Shown here: positions 1 through 8,080 of the stretch, piece after piece
Position numbering within the stretch: position 1 is the stretch's first letter
How the letters are laid out: the number at the start of each line of letters is the position of its first letter
NCBI GenBank assembly: GCA_030426685.1
Contig: JAUHYC010000005.1
Span: forward strand, 1 to 64,000
DNA from: Alphaproteobacteria bacterium
GTDB taxonomy: Bacteria > Pseudomonadota > Alphaproteobacteria > Rhodobacterales > Rhodobacteraceae
Length of the DNA: 64,000 nt
Direction of reading: 5' to 3'
The notes under the pieces: generated by a model
What the model saw: only the letters and a program-made list of their open reading frames with translations
Told to the model about the DNA's origin: nothing
The model's database searches: none
Position numbers and translations under genes: made by a program

Positions 1-1625
1 CCGCAGACGACATCCCCACAACGCTGCATGATCTGCTGGCACAGCAGGTCGATGCGGCAGGCGACATGCGCCGCGCCGCGGTTGAGGCAGCAGTGATTGG
101 CGGTGCCTTTGACGCGACCATGCTGTCACATATCAGCGATCTGACAGAGCTCGACGCAGAAAACGCGATCTCGCGCCTTGCGGCCGACGGAATGCTGCAG
201 CCAATGCCCAAGCGAGGCTCTCGTGACAGGCAAAGCTGGCGGTTCCGTCACGAGTTGGTTCGAGAGGCGGCCTATCAAAGCCTTGTTCGTGATCGCCGCA
301 CATATCTGCACCAACGCGCGGCCGAGGCGCTGGCCGCCCAGCCGGAAACAGCACGGCAGTTCGAACAGATCGCAAGACACTGGGAACTGGCGGGCTCGGC
401 ACCCCGTGCGGTAGAGGCGTGGATCGAGGCCGCGCGCCAGAACCTGCGACGTCATGCCAACAGCGAAGGGGTGCAGCAAGCCCGGAACGGTCTGCGATTG
501 CTGGACGCGCTGCCCCCTGAGCGTCGCGACCAGGCGGAACTGAACCTGCAATTCCTGTTGGCCGCTGCTGAACGTGTACGGATTGGATATGGCGCAGAGC
601 CCGCAATTGATGCCTTCAGCCGCAGCTTTGAACTGGCCCGGAAACTGGATGATCGCCGCACTCTTGTCAGGGCCGGGCGCGGGTTGTTCACGGCGGCGAT
701 GGTCAAAGGGGATTACCGCAGCGCCGAGCGCTGGGGTGCGGCAATGGTGGATGCCTATGATGATCACCATACCAGAATGGTCGGCAACTATATTTGCGGC
801 GCGGCCCTGTCTCCACGCGGTCAGTTTGCAGAAGCCGCTGCCGCGTTGGAGCGAGCGGCGAACCATGCGAAGGCGCACGGGGATGAGGCCGGAAATGCCC
901 CAGATGTTGCTGCGATGGTGCAGATTGAGGCGATGACTGCGCTGGTTCAATGTTTCCAGGGACAGACCGAAGCGGCACTGGCCGGGGCAAAGGCGGCTGT
1001 CGATGCTGCCGGGGCGCTCGGCCAGCCCCTGATGCTGGCCAATGCGTTGCACTGGATGACTGAAATCCATATGCAGCTTGATCACCCCGATTACCCAAGC
1101 GTGGCCAAGAGATTAGATGAAGCGGTTCGCGATAACGGTGGCCCTTACTACCGCGCCGTCGCCGTTGCGCATCTTGCCGGTGCGGCAATCCGCACCGGTA
1201 ACACGGAACATGGCGTCGAACTGCTCGGAGCGGCGTGGCAAAAAATGCGCGAAACAGGTGCTGAGGCAGCCGGTGTATTGGTAAACACCGAACTGGCACG
1301 GGGATATATGGCATTGGGTCAGATCGACGCCGGATTATCCGCCGTAGAAGCCGGGCTTTCCTGCCTGGCATCGACTGACGAGCGCAATTATGAGGCTGAA
1401 TTGCGCCGGATACAGGCTGCGCTGTTACTGGAACGAGGCGGATCAGTCGATAAGGTCGAAGCCGCTTTGCGTCAGGCGATTTCCGTCGCTCAGAAGCAGG
1501 GCGCACGCCTGTACGAACTGCGCGCGCTGAATGATCTTGCCTGTATCTACCCCCAAAACGCGGAGCTTGCGAACCGCGTTGTGGAACTGCAATCGGGTGA
1601 TCTGAAGGCGTATGGCCGCGCCTAA
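1..1625 (+). CDS. C-terminal part of an AAA-ATPase/TPR regulatory protein (5' end outside window)
   Basis: The reading frame is open from base 3 to a TAA at 1623, so only about 540 C-terminal residues are visible; the ATG at 66 is internal. The opening residues IPTTLHDLLAQQVDAAGD, followed by a winged-helix-like stretch ending RFRHELVREAAYQSLV, match the end of the ATPase module in class III adenylate cyclase/ATPase/TPR proteins and related LuxR-type ATPases. The rest is alanine-rich paired helices of TPR type (AIDAFSRSFELARKLDDRRT, EAAAALERAANHAKAHGDEA). The N-terminal catalytic or sensor domain is outside the window, so the output cannot be named. Its stop overlaps the stop of the convergent peroxidase gene by three bases. 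Confidence 0.65.
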   Translation, partial: ADDIPTTLHDLLAQQVDAAGDMRRAAVEAAVIGGAFDATMLSHISDLTELDAENAISRLAADGMLQPMPKRGSRDRQSWRFRHELVREAAYQSLVRDRRTYLHQRAAEALAAQPETARQFEQIARHWELAGSAPRAVEAWIEAARQNLRRHANSEGVQQARNGLRLLDALPPERRDQAELNLQFLLAAAERVRIGYGAEPAIDAFSRSFELARKLDDRRTLVRAGRGLFTAAMVKGDYRSAERWGAAMVDAYDDHHTRMVGNYICGAALSPRGQFAEAAAALERAANHAKAHGDEAGNAPDVAAMVQIEAMTALVQCFQGQTEAALAGAKAAVDAAGALGQPLMLANALHWMTEIHMQLDHPDYPSVAKRLDEAVRDNGGPYYRAVAVAHLAGAAIRTGNTEHGVELLGAAWQKMRETGAEAAGVLVNTELARGYMALGQIDAGLSAVEAGLSCLASTDERNYEAELRRIQAALLLERGGSVDKVEAALRQAISVAQKQGARLYELRALNDLACIYPQNAELANRVVELQSGDLKAYGRA

Positions 1626-3268
1626 TCCCTGCGCCCCAGCACACATTCCTCAGGCTCAAGCCCGACATACGCAGCCACCTGCGCAAATGTTGAAGTGCGC
1701 TGCAGCAACTCGTAGCCTCGCTCGGAGAACGTCTCTTCCGAATAGAGGTTCTTGGACACCATGGGATTGTTCATCAACTGAGTGATCGCGTCGTACCCCA
1801 CCATGGATGTCATCAGATCACCCATGATAACGGTCCCTTTGTGTTGCTCGGCAAACAGGCCCGGAAACAGCTCGACCCGGTCGACACTGCAGTACAGACG
1901 GCTGAGATCCGCGACCAATTCGTCGGCGAAAGGCTGATCGCCGACAAGCTCGGCAAAGCTGGCATGGGGCTTGCGCCGGAAATGTCGCCGGTAGGCATTC
2001 AGCGAGGGCAGCCGCGCCTTGCGGGTCAGCGCGATGGTCGCTTCGACAGGCGCCGGGTGGTCGGGTGAAGGCTTTTCAAACATGAAGTCTGGTGTATTGC
2101 GTAGCGACATTCGGGCTGCTGGCTGGCGCGAGAGTGACTCGATCATTTTTTCCAACCCCGTCTGCTCGACCAGTCTTGGATTGAAACGGAACCCTAAGGG
2201 ATCGATTTGCGTACCGTCGATCAGGAACCGGTCGGGGATCATCGAATGCCAACGATACAGCAGATTGAATTCAATCGCGATCTGGTTCGACTGGTGCCAG
2301 CGCTTCCGACGATTGACGCCCACGGGCAGCTTGAATGGCATGTTGGCGATGTGGCCAATATAATCCTCCATCACCACCTTGATCAGCAATGCAATCAGCG
2401 TACATCGCGTGGTCTGAAACACTCTTTCCTCGTCCCAGTCAGGCAGGTCGCGCTTTTCGTTCCAGATCTTGTCGGCCAACTCGTTATGGGCCCGCAACAT
2501 CAACGTATTGACGACCACGTAGCCTATGGTTCCATTGCCGTTGTCGAGCCCAGTGGCATGAAAATCGAGCAAGCGCTCGTTGATCCCGGCACCGTCCAGA
2601 TCGGGATGCACCCGCTTCAGGACGTTTCGCAGTTTTGTCGGATCGTGCAACGGTCGCCCGGCATTCTTTCCGTTGGCAAGGCTGCCGTCAAAGGGTGGTG
2701 CCAGTTTTACGCCTCCAAACTCTGCGCGGCGGAACAGTTTTGGCGACCACATCTCACCCTTGTCGTCCATTCGGAACGCCAGCCGGTGGGTCAGATCCCC
2801 TGTTTCTGGGTCACGTTCGCGCAGCATGTCGGTCTGGTAGTCATTCAGCCCGTATATCTGGCACAGGTCGACCTCGTGGTTCGAATCCGTCTGCCCGACC
2901 GGCCCGCCAGCCCCAAACGTGCGCAGAAAGCTGTCGGTGAACCATTGCGCCGCCGATATGAACAGCAAGGTTGAGCCTTGCGGGCACAGCAGCGTCAGCG
3001 GGCTGCCATCCAACTGCTTCCTCCGGCGGAACAGATCGGCCACTTCGTCTTCAGGCGGCAGGATTGTCGGCGGGTCCTCGGGTGGCAGATGGCGTCCAAT
3101 CCACTTATGGGCCTGCACACCGGACCATGTCGAATAGTCAGTCCCCATGGTCAGAGGCCGAGGTCGATGGACACGAGCCGCCCCTGCCAGCCGCTGCGCC
3201 ACGACCCGGCTCGCCAGCCCGCGGTTGATCTGGAACAGAAGGTCGGTCAATTTATCAAGATCAAACAT
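1622..3268 (-). CDS. Animal-type heme peroxidase, cyclooxygenase/alpha-dioxygenase-like, distal His replaced
   Basis: A 548-residue protein whose start has a strong GGAGGGG ribosome site. It follows the cyclooxygenase family order: a distal-helix segment with Q108-W-F-T-D112, then NHEVDLCQIYG, then LMLRAHNELADKIW, then EFNLLYRWHSMIPDRF. The last holds Y338, equivalent to the catalytic tyrosine of cyclooxygenases, and H341, equivalent to the proximal heme ligand. The position four after Gln, normally the distal histidine, is Asp112. Members use heme to oxygenate fatty acids or act as peroxidases; without the distal His, ordinary peroxidase activity is doubtful. There is no signal peptide. It lies 18 bases downstream of the catalase-related gene on the same strand, so the two are probably one transcript. 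Family call is firm; substrate is unknown. Confidence 0.8.
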   Translation of the reverse strand: MFDLDKLTDLLFQINRGLASRVVAQRLAGAARVHRPRPLTMGTDYSTWSGVQAHKWIGRHLPPEDPPTILPPEDEVADLFRRRKQLDGSPLTLLCPQGSTLLFISAAQWFTDSFLRTFGAGGPVGQTDSNHEVDLCQIYGLNDYQTDMLRERDPETGDLTHRLAFRMDDKGEMWSPKLFRRAEFGGVKLAPPFDGSLANGKNAGRPLHDPTKLRNVLKRVHPDLDGAGINERLLDFHATGLDNGNGTIGYVVVNTLMLRAHNELADKIWNEKRDLPDWDEERVFQTTRCTLIALLIKVVMEDYIGHIANMPFKLPVGVNRRKRWHQSNQIAIEFNLLYRWHSMIPDRFLIDGTQIDPLGFRFNPRLVEQTGLEKMIESLSRQPAARMSLRNTPDFMFEKPSPDHPAPVEATIALTRKARLPSLNAYRRHFRRKPHASFAELVGDQPFADELVADLSRLYCSVDRVELFPGLFAEQHKGTVIMGDLMTSMVGYDAITQLMNNPMVSKNLYSEETFSERGYELLQRTSTFAQVAAYVGLEPEECVLGRRD

Positions 3269-3286
3269 CTGTGCCCCTCCGCTGAT

Positions 3287-4345
3287 TTATCGGTTCGGAA
3301 ACCGGGCTTTGGCCAGGCTCAGATATGTTCCGAGCCGGATGGCATTGATGGGCCCAAGTGGCTTATGTTCAGCGGTCACGCGCCAGGGGGAAAAACTGAG
3401 TGCGTCGCCATCATGGGGATCAAACGTGGCTTCGTGGGCAATGGTAATGTCAGCCACTGGGGTCACCGTTGGGTGGTGCGGGTTCAACGGAGCATCATTG
3501 TGCGGATCACAGGCCCAGCGGATGCGATTGTCGAGCAGGTCAAAACCATCGTCTGTCCGAGGCGGTTCGATTACGCAGAACTCAAATCGGTTTTCCCCAA
3601 CGGCGACGTCGCGCCGCAGGTGCTGCGAGATGCCATCAGGTTCATCAACGGGGCGTGTCGGAATGTCTGGCCGGACGCTACGTGCAAGGTAGCGCACGGT
3701 CAGCTCTGGCCCCAACCGATAAGGTGTTGTTGACCAGAAATGTACTGCAAACGGTGAATGCATGTAGTTTGATGCGAACTCAAACGCCATACGACGATGC
3801 CGTTTTCCCTCTTTGGTCAACAAAACGCGCAGAGCCGCGCGCAGGCCTTCCTTTATCACGCGCAAGCTCCACCCGCGGCGTTTGTTCCGTGCGTGATGCA
3901 GAGCCTGTCCTGCCGCAACAAGCCGGTTCAGACGCTCATATTCATTCGGTTCGTAACTGGGGAATGTATCCTGATCGGTAAGGACAAAATCGAAGTCGTC
4001 ACTAGACTGGGCAATCCCCAAATGCGTCAGCGCCTCTTTGTCGATCAACTTAGGCCCGGGAACATCGAACAGCTTGACCGCCATTCCGTGAACATCGGGG
4101 TCCCGATCATCATAATGCGCCCCATTCGAAAAGCGGAGCGCGGCGTCAAAGATCCCCGGTTGCGCAAAAAGTCCATAGCGCATCCGTTTGGGCAGATTCT
4201 CCCTCACCTGGAATGTTGCAGCAACGCATCCAAGGCTGCGCCCATGCTGCGCCCGCAACCGGCGCCCGTTCCAGCGCGGAACCGCTTCGAGGTTCTGATC
4301 GATGACATCCTTTACAAGTTCGGGGGGCACTGAAACTAACGACAT
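3287..4345 (-). CDS. Catalase-related heme protein (allene-oxide-synthase/mini-catalase type)
   Basis: Start taken at the ATG at 4345 (352 residues); the frame also extends to a TTG at 4396, but the added residues look unlike the family. Landmarks of the catalase fold are present: H34 in RAQHGRSLGC as the distal histidine, FASNYMHSPFAVHFWSTTPY as the Asn-containing core segment, and R337-L-G-T-Y341 near the C-terminus as the proximal tyrosinate ligand with its arginine. It is far shorter than a true catalase (about 480 or more residues) and resembles catalase-related proteins that act on fatty-acid hydroperoxides. Being directly upstream of a cyclooxygenase-like protein, it may process that enzyme's product. 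The function is inferred; a general heme peroxidase is the alternative. Confidence 0.7.
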   Translation of the reverse strand: MSLVSVPPELVKDVIDQNLEAVPRWNGRRLRAQHGRSLGCVAATFQVRENLPKRMRYGLFAQPGIFDAALRFSNGAHYDDRDPDVHGMAVKLFDVPGPKLIDKEALTHLGIAQSSDDFDFVLTDQDTFPSYEPNEYERLNRLVAAGQALHHARNKRRGWSLRVIKEGLRAALRVLLTKEGKRHRRMAFEFASNYMHSPFAVHFWSTTPYRLGPELTVRYLARSVRPDIPTRPVDEPDGISQHLRRDVAVGENRFEFCVIEPPRTDDGFDLLDNRIRWACDPHNDAPLNPHHPTVTPVADITIAHEATFDPHDGDALSFSPWRVTAEHKPLGPINAIRLGTYLSLAKARFPNR

Positions 4346-4518
4346 TCTTGCTAACCAACTTACTTCGACAACCAATCCTGACAACGTCAGGCCCAAATGC
4401 TGCGATCGAAAGACATTTCTAAATCACGGCAGCTTACACCAGTTTGACAGTTCCGCAAAATCGCCGGGCTTAACCGTCAGATCCCATTGCTCAAGCGCAC
4501 GATACGGTTTGAGGAAAC

Positions 4519-5397
4519 CTATCCCGCTTGGTTTCGTGCTTCGCTCAGCACCCAATCGCGAAAAGCCTCAGCGTCGGAGCTCAATGGAACGCCTGACATC
4601 GACAGGACATGATATTCCTCAACACCTGCGACCCCCGCGTCTGGTAAACAGCACTGCAATCTGAATTTTCTGATCAGATCGTCGCTTGCCGGTGGTCGCG
4701 CCAATGCAATACCTCCGCCGGCCCCGGCCAGTGCCAGCGCCGCCAGCGTGGTATCGACATAGCTTACTCTGGCGCGTTCAGGCAGCACATCCGCCCCCAG
4801 AACCTGCGCCCAGTTGGTGCGGTGATCGGAAACCTCGATCAGCATGTGATCCAGCAGGTCCTCTACCGAGTCTATCGCCGCAGCAATGCGCGGTTGCGCG
4901 ACCGGAATCAGTGTTTCCCCAAAAAGCCGCAAGGCCTGCGTGCCCGGAGGGGGCTGACCAAACGCAATCCAGATCGCAGCGTTCCGGGGTGGTGTTTCGG
5001 GGCGGCCGATTAAAGAGTGAAGCTCGAGGGGCACCTCGGGATAGGCGTCAAGAAACTTTGGCAATCGCGGCGCAAGCCAGCCGGTCGACAACAGCAGCGA
5101 GGCTCCGATCACCAGCGGCTTGGAACGGGGCGAGGAAAGCGCCGCAGCGGCACCCTCCATCCGGCCCAGCGACTCACCCACCACCACGAGCAGGCTGCGT
5201 CCGGCTTCGGTCAGAGACACTCCCGCGGCTTTGCGCTCGAACAAGGAACGTCCCAGATGGTCTTCCAGCGCCCGGATTTGCTGGCTGACCGCCGGGGGTG
5301 ACATCGCCAAACGTTCTGCGGCCCGCGCAAAACTGCCGGTGCGCGCCGCGGCCTCAAACACCCGCAGCCAGTTCAGCGATGGAATGCGTCTGCTCAT
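4519..5397 (-). CDS. LysR-family transcriptional regulator (GcvA-like)
   Basis: A 292-residue regulator of full family length. Residues about 6-65 form the LysR winged helix-turn-helix (FEAAARTGSFARAAERLAMS, then PPAVSQQIRALEDHLGRSLF). Residues about 90-285 form the periplasmic-binding-like effector domain (KPLVIGASLLLSTGWLAPRL). The N-terminal pattern is typical of the GcvA branch. It is divergent from the oxygenase pair at 5496-6973 across a 98-base gap that contains a LysR-type box beside its own start, so it most likely controls that pair and itself. The effector is unknown. Confidence 0.9.
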   Translation of the reverse strand: MSRRIPSLNWLRVFEAAARTGSFARAAERLAMSPPAVSQQIRALEDHLGRSLFERKAAGVSLTEAGRSLLVVVGESLGRMEGAAAALSSPRSKPLVIGASLLLSTGWLAPRLPKFLDAYPEVPLELHSLIGRPETPPRNAAIWIAFGQPPPGTQALRLFGETLIPVAQPRIAAAIDSVEDLLDHMLIEVSDHRTNWAQVLGADVLPERARVSYVDTTLAALALAGAGGGIALARPPASDDLIRKFRLQCCLPDAGVAGVEEYHVLSMSGVPLSSDAEAFRDWVLSEARNQAG

Positions 5398-5406
5398 GGC
5401 TCAGGT

Positions 5407-5419
5407 TAAGCTCAGCTTA
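5407..5419. promoter_or_regulatory. LysR-type T-N11-A box
   Basis: TAAGCTCAGCTTA has 6-base inverted arms around one central base and obeys the T-N11-A rule for LysR-family sites. It lies nine bases upstream of the LysR start codon, the usual place for autoregulation. A second, wider inverted repeat (GCTGAG at 5454-5459, CTCAGC at 5474-5479) lies nearer the oxygenase start and could be the activation half of the same regulatory region. Confidence 0.55.
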
Positions 5420-5495
5420 TGCTGTGGGGCAAGAGACACGTCTTCTCCGATCGGCTGAGCAGTTTAGATTTGCCTCAGCGTCAACGGGGGGAACG

Positions 5496-6362
5496 ATGCG
5501 AGATTCGATGTCTGACTATGTCGAGAGCTACCGCGAAAACGGATTCGTTTCCGGACTGCCCGTATTTACCGGCAGCGAGGTCGCCGCGCTGCGCCAACAG
5601 ATTGAAACGCTTGAGGCACAGCACGCGGCCGGTGCGGGTGGGCATGGCCTGACCCAATTCTTTCGCGTCAACGGCCATGTCGTGATCCCCTTGTTGGCCG
5701 AGCTTTCCAGAACACCGGCAATCCTGGATGTAGTCGAAGGCATACTGGGTCCCGATCTTCTTGTCTGGTCGGTCGAGCTGTTCATCAAGGAGGCCAACAG
5801 CCCGCATACCGTTTCGTGGCATCAGGACATCACCTATTGGGGTATGGGCGAAACCGACGACGAAGTGACCGCCTGGGTGGCGCTGTCGGATGTTTCCGTG
5901 AAAGCGGGCTGTATGCGGTTTATCCCCGGCAGTCACAAAAGTGGCATTGCCGAGCATGAAGACACTTTTGCCGAGGATAACCTGCTGTCGCGCGGGCAAT
6001 CCATCGCGGGGATTGACGAGTCGATGGCGCGGCACGGGCCATTGGAACCCGGTCAGATGTCGCTTCATCACGGGCGGTGCTTTCACGCCTCGGGCGCGAA
6101 CGGCAGCGATGATCGACGCATTGGTCTGGCGATCCGCTACGTAACCCCCGCTGTGCGCGATCACGCGCCAGGGTGCGACTGGGCGATGCCGGTTCGCGGC
6201 GAAGTGCCAGCAGGCGGCTGGAGTTGCATCGCAGGTCCGCGCGGCTTGTTTCATCCCGCTGATCTGGCACTCTATGAGCGGATTCTGGTAGGTCAGGCCG
6301 CAACGCTGGCAGCCGGTGCAGATCAAACCGTCGACCTTTATGCAATGGGAGGAGCCACATGA
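5496..6362 (+). CDS. Phytanoyl-CoA-dioxygenase-family Fe(II)/2-oxoglutarate oxygenase (PhnY-like)
   Basis: Start chosen at the ATG at 5496, preceded by a GGGGGGA ribosome site (288 residues); the longer frame upstream covers the promoter. PhyH-family iron ligands are visible: H109 and D111 in SWHQDITYW, and H197 in GRCFHASGAN, followed by the 2-oxoglutarate-binding arginine in DDRRIGLAIRY. Members hydroxylate an unactivated carbon using O2 and 2-oxoglutarate. The gene overlaps the HD-domain gene by four bases (ATGA), so the two are translationally coupled. In the known PhnY/PhnZ pathway such a hydroxylase feeds an HD-domain di-iron oxygenase that cleaves the hydroxylated phosphonate. The family is secure; the phosphonate substrate is inferred from the pairing. 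Confidence 0.85.
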   Translation: MRDSMSDYVESYRENGFVSGLPVFTGSEVAALRQQIETLEAQHAAGAGGHGLTQFFRVNGHVVIPLLAELSRTPAILDVVEGILGPDLLVWSVELFIKEANSPHTVSWHQDITYWGMGETDDEVTAWVALSDVSVKAGCMRFIPGSHKSGIAEHEDTFAEDNLLSRGQSIAGIDESMARHGPLEPGQMSLHHGRCFHASGANGSDDRRIGLAIRYVTPAVRDHAPGCDWAMPVRGEVPAGGWSCIAGPRGLFHPADLALYERILVGQAATLAAGADQTVDLYAMGGAT

Positions 6363-6973
6363 GCACCACGGTCAGTTTCACAGCCATGAAAGATGGGACC
6401 AGAGAAGACTACGAACTGTTGGAACGGCTGGAGAAACCCTTTCTGGCCCTAACTGCCGACAGGGTTCTGGACGAGCTGCGTCGCGCGGGTGAGGTCACGC
6501 TCGAGGGTTACCCGATCACTCGGCTGCAACACGGTCTGCAATCGGGCACGCGCGCCCTGCGCGACGGTGTGGATATTGACTGGGTCGTGGGTGCTCTGCT
6601 GCACGATATCGGAGATGGATTGGCGCCTCAGAACCATGATCGCATGTCTGCCGAAGTGATCCGTCCTTTCGTGCGGTGGGAGGTCTCGTGGACCGTCGAA
6701 CACCATGGAATATTCCAGACGCTGTATTACGGACATCACTATGGCTGGGATCGCAACGCGCGTGACCGTTATCGGAATCATCCCCTGTTCGACACCTGCG
6801 CTGCCTTTTGCGAGCACTGGGATCAATCCAGCTTTGATCCAGACTATCCCATGGAGCCAATGGAAACCTTCGAACCCATGGTTCGTGAGGTGTTTGGGCG
6901 CACCGCCTATGACCCCACCGTGATCCGCGAAGGAGAGATTACAGGGCTGCCCGATCATCTTGCCAAATGTTGA
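6359..6973 (+). CDS. HD-domain protein, probable di-iron oxygenase (PhnZ/TmpB-like)
   Basis: A 204-residue protein with a complete set of HD-fold metal ligands in order: H58 (RLQHGLQSG), H82-D83 (LLHDIGDG), H93 (NHDRMSAEV), H115/H116 (VEHHGIF) and D155 (CEHWDQSSF). This arrangement and size fit the mixed-valent di-iron HD oxygenases (PhnZ, TmpB, myo-inositol-oxygenase superfamily) better than HD phosphohydrolases. PhnZ carries a substrate-responsive Tyr and Glu just before the first ligand; here that stretch reads LEGYPITRL, with Tyr where I would expect the Glu, so substrate handling may differ. Coupled by an ATGA overlap to the upstream 2-oxoglutarate oxygenase. A hydrolase role cannot be excluded from sequence alone. 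Confidence 0.65.
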   Translation: MSTTVSFTAMKDGTREDYELLERLEKPFLALTADRVLDELRRAGEVTLEGYPITRLQHGLQSGTRALRDGVDIDWVVGALLHDIGDGLAPQNHDRMSAEVIRPFVRWEVSWTVEHHGIFQTLYYGHHYGWDRNARDRYRNHPLFDTCAAFCEHWDQSSFDPDYPMEPMETFEPMVREVFGRTAYDPTVIREGEITGLPDHLAKC

Positions 6974-7593
6974 ATGCCATTACCTGCACCGCCCGCTGAA
7001 CTGACCTCTTAGCGGCGCGGTGCTTTGACTTTGAGCCTGCATCCGCCACTCCAACAGCGTCAGAAGCTATTCATGATTACAATACCCGGGTGAATGGTGG
7101 AGCTTTGCGATGATGCGGGCCTCTTTTTCGATATTGCCGCCTTTGCGGGTACATATGCACCGCAGCTGCTGAAGTCGATGCCATCCTGTTGGCAGAAAAC
7201 GGTGTGAGAGCTGTTTGGAGAGCTCACGATACCATTGCTGATGGTGATCCCCGATACGCGTTGGAAGAGGTATCAGCAATTCAGCCTCGCCGATAAAGAC
7301 CGCAATGGTGCAGATGCCGAGGATATTCATGTTGAACAGGGCACTGTCGTCAGATGCGAGCGTATCCGGAAGTGAGTAGACAGATCCTGTAGCTTTGTCG
7401 CCAATCTGTTCGAGATCAGCTTTGGGATCTTCACATTTGAGGCTGCTGGCGATGGTCACCCTGCGGGGGATGGCGCTGAGATTTTCATCCGGCACGCCAT
7501 CATCTTTGGAGTGCGCGGAATCAACACTACAGGCCGACCCACCTGCGTCAGCTACGGGTTATCGCCGTCGTCAAACAGTTCCGAATTGACAAA
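6974..7593. other. About 600 bases with no recognisable intact gene
   Basis: A minus-strand open frame at 7067-7495 (142 codons) has no motif, no ribosome site and a composition unlike its neighbours. On the plus strand, protein-like stretches appear in two frames that stop within 45 codons: LCDDAGLFFDIAAFAGTYAP in one, then AILLAENGVRAVWRAHDTIA continuing to YALEEVSAIQPRR in another. That pattern suggests a decayed gene with frameshifts, but I cannot name a parent family. Treat as probable degenerate sequence apart from the terminator at its left end. Confidence 0.4.
6987..7022 (+). terminator. Hairpin after the oxygenase pair
   Basis: CACCGCCCGCT (6987-6997) pairs with AGCGGCGCGGTG (7011-7022) with one bulged base, starting 13 bases after the HD-gene stop. 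It is followed by CTTTGACTTT. This is a plausible intrinsic terminator, although the T-run is interrupted. Confidence 0.55.
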
Positions 7594-7974
7594 CTACAGC
7601 ATATCGCGCTCTTCGAGCACCTTGCGCGCGACGCGAAAACACTCGAGCGACTGAGGTACACCGCAATAGATGCCGATCACGTGGATGATCGAGCGGATTT
7701 CCTCTTTGGTGACGCCGTTGTTCAGTGCACCATTGCAGTGCACTTCCCACTCATGCATTTTGCCGAGCGCGCCGATCATGGCCAGGTTCATCATCGATCG
7801 GGTCTTATGGTCGATTGTGTCGTCGCCCCAGCCAAAACCCCAGCACCAGGTGGTCATCGCCTCCTGAAACGGGCGGGTGAAGTCATCCGCAGCGGCCAGG
7901 TTCTTCTCGACATATTCTGCGCCCAGCGTCGACTTGCGCTGTTTCAGCCCGTGTTCGAACAGGTTGTCGTCCAT
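7594..7974 (-). CDS. Carboxymuconolactone-decarboxylase-family protein
   Basis: Start placed at the ATG at 7974, which has GGAG six bases upstream; the in-frame ATG at 7986 lacks a ribosome site. The 126-residue product shows the family pattern around MHEWEVHCNGALNNGVTKEE and HVIGIYCGVPQSLECFRVA. It has no CxxC pair, so it is not an AhpD-type peroxidase; it sits with gamma-carboxymuconolactone decarboxylases and uncharacterised relatives that occur in many catabolic operons. It follows the Rieske oxygenase gene after 106 bases on the same strand and is probably co-transcribed. The gap holds a 12-base palindrome (7994-8005). Its role in betaine or other breakdown is unknown. Confidence 0.75.
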   Translation of the reverse strand: MDDNLFEHGLKQRKSTLGAEYVEKNLAAADDFTRPFQEAMTTWCWGFGWGDDTIDHKTRSMMNLAMIGALGKMHEWEVHCNGALNNGVTKEEIRSIIHVIGIYCGVPQSLECFRVARKVLEERDML

Positions 7975-8080
7975 TGTTTTCTCCATTGGTAAACGGGTCG
8001 ACCCGCTTTGGTTTGACTTGTTTTCCGGGTCACCTTGGCGTGGTTGTCATCGAAGGTCGGCAGGCCCGGCATTTCTCGTT

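Noticed and set aside
703-1686. Long minus-strand open frame opposite the ATPase/TPR gene
   Set aside because: It is the mirror of a GC-rich coding frame, has no family motif and would overlap both real genes.
4346-4396. TTG-initiated N-terminal extension of the catalase-related protein
   Set aside because: The extension lacks a ribosome site and does not resemble the family; the ATG at 4345 gives the expected start.
7067-7495. 142-codon minus-strand frame as a hypothetical gene
   Set aside because: No ribosome site, no motif, unusual composition, and better peptide signals on the opposite strand in broken frames.
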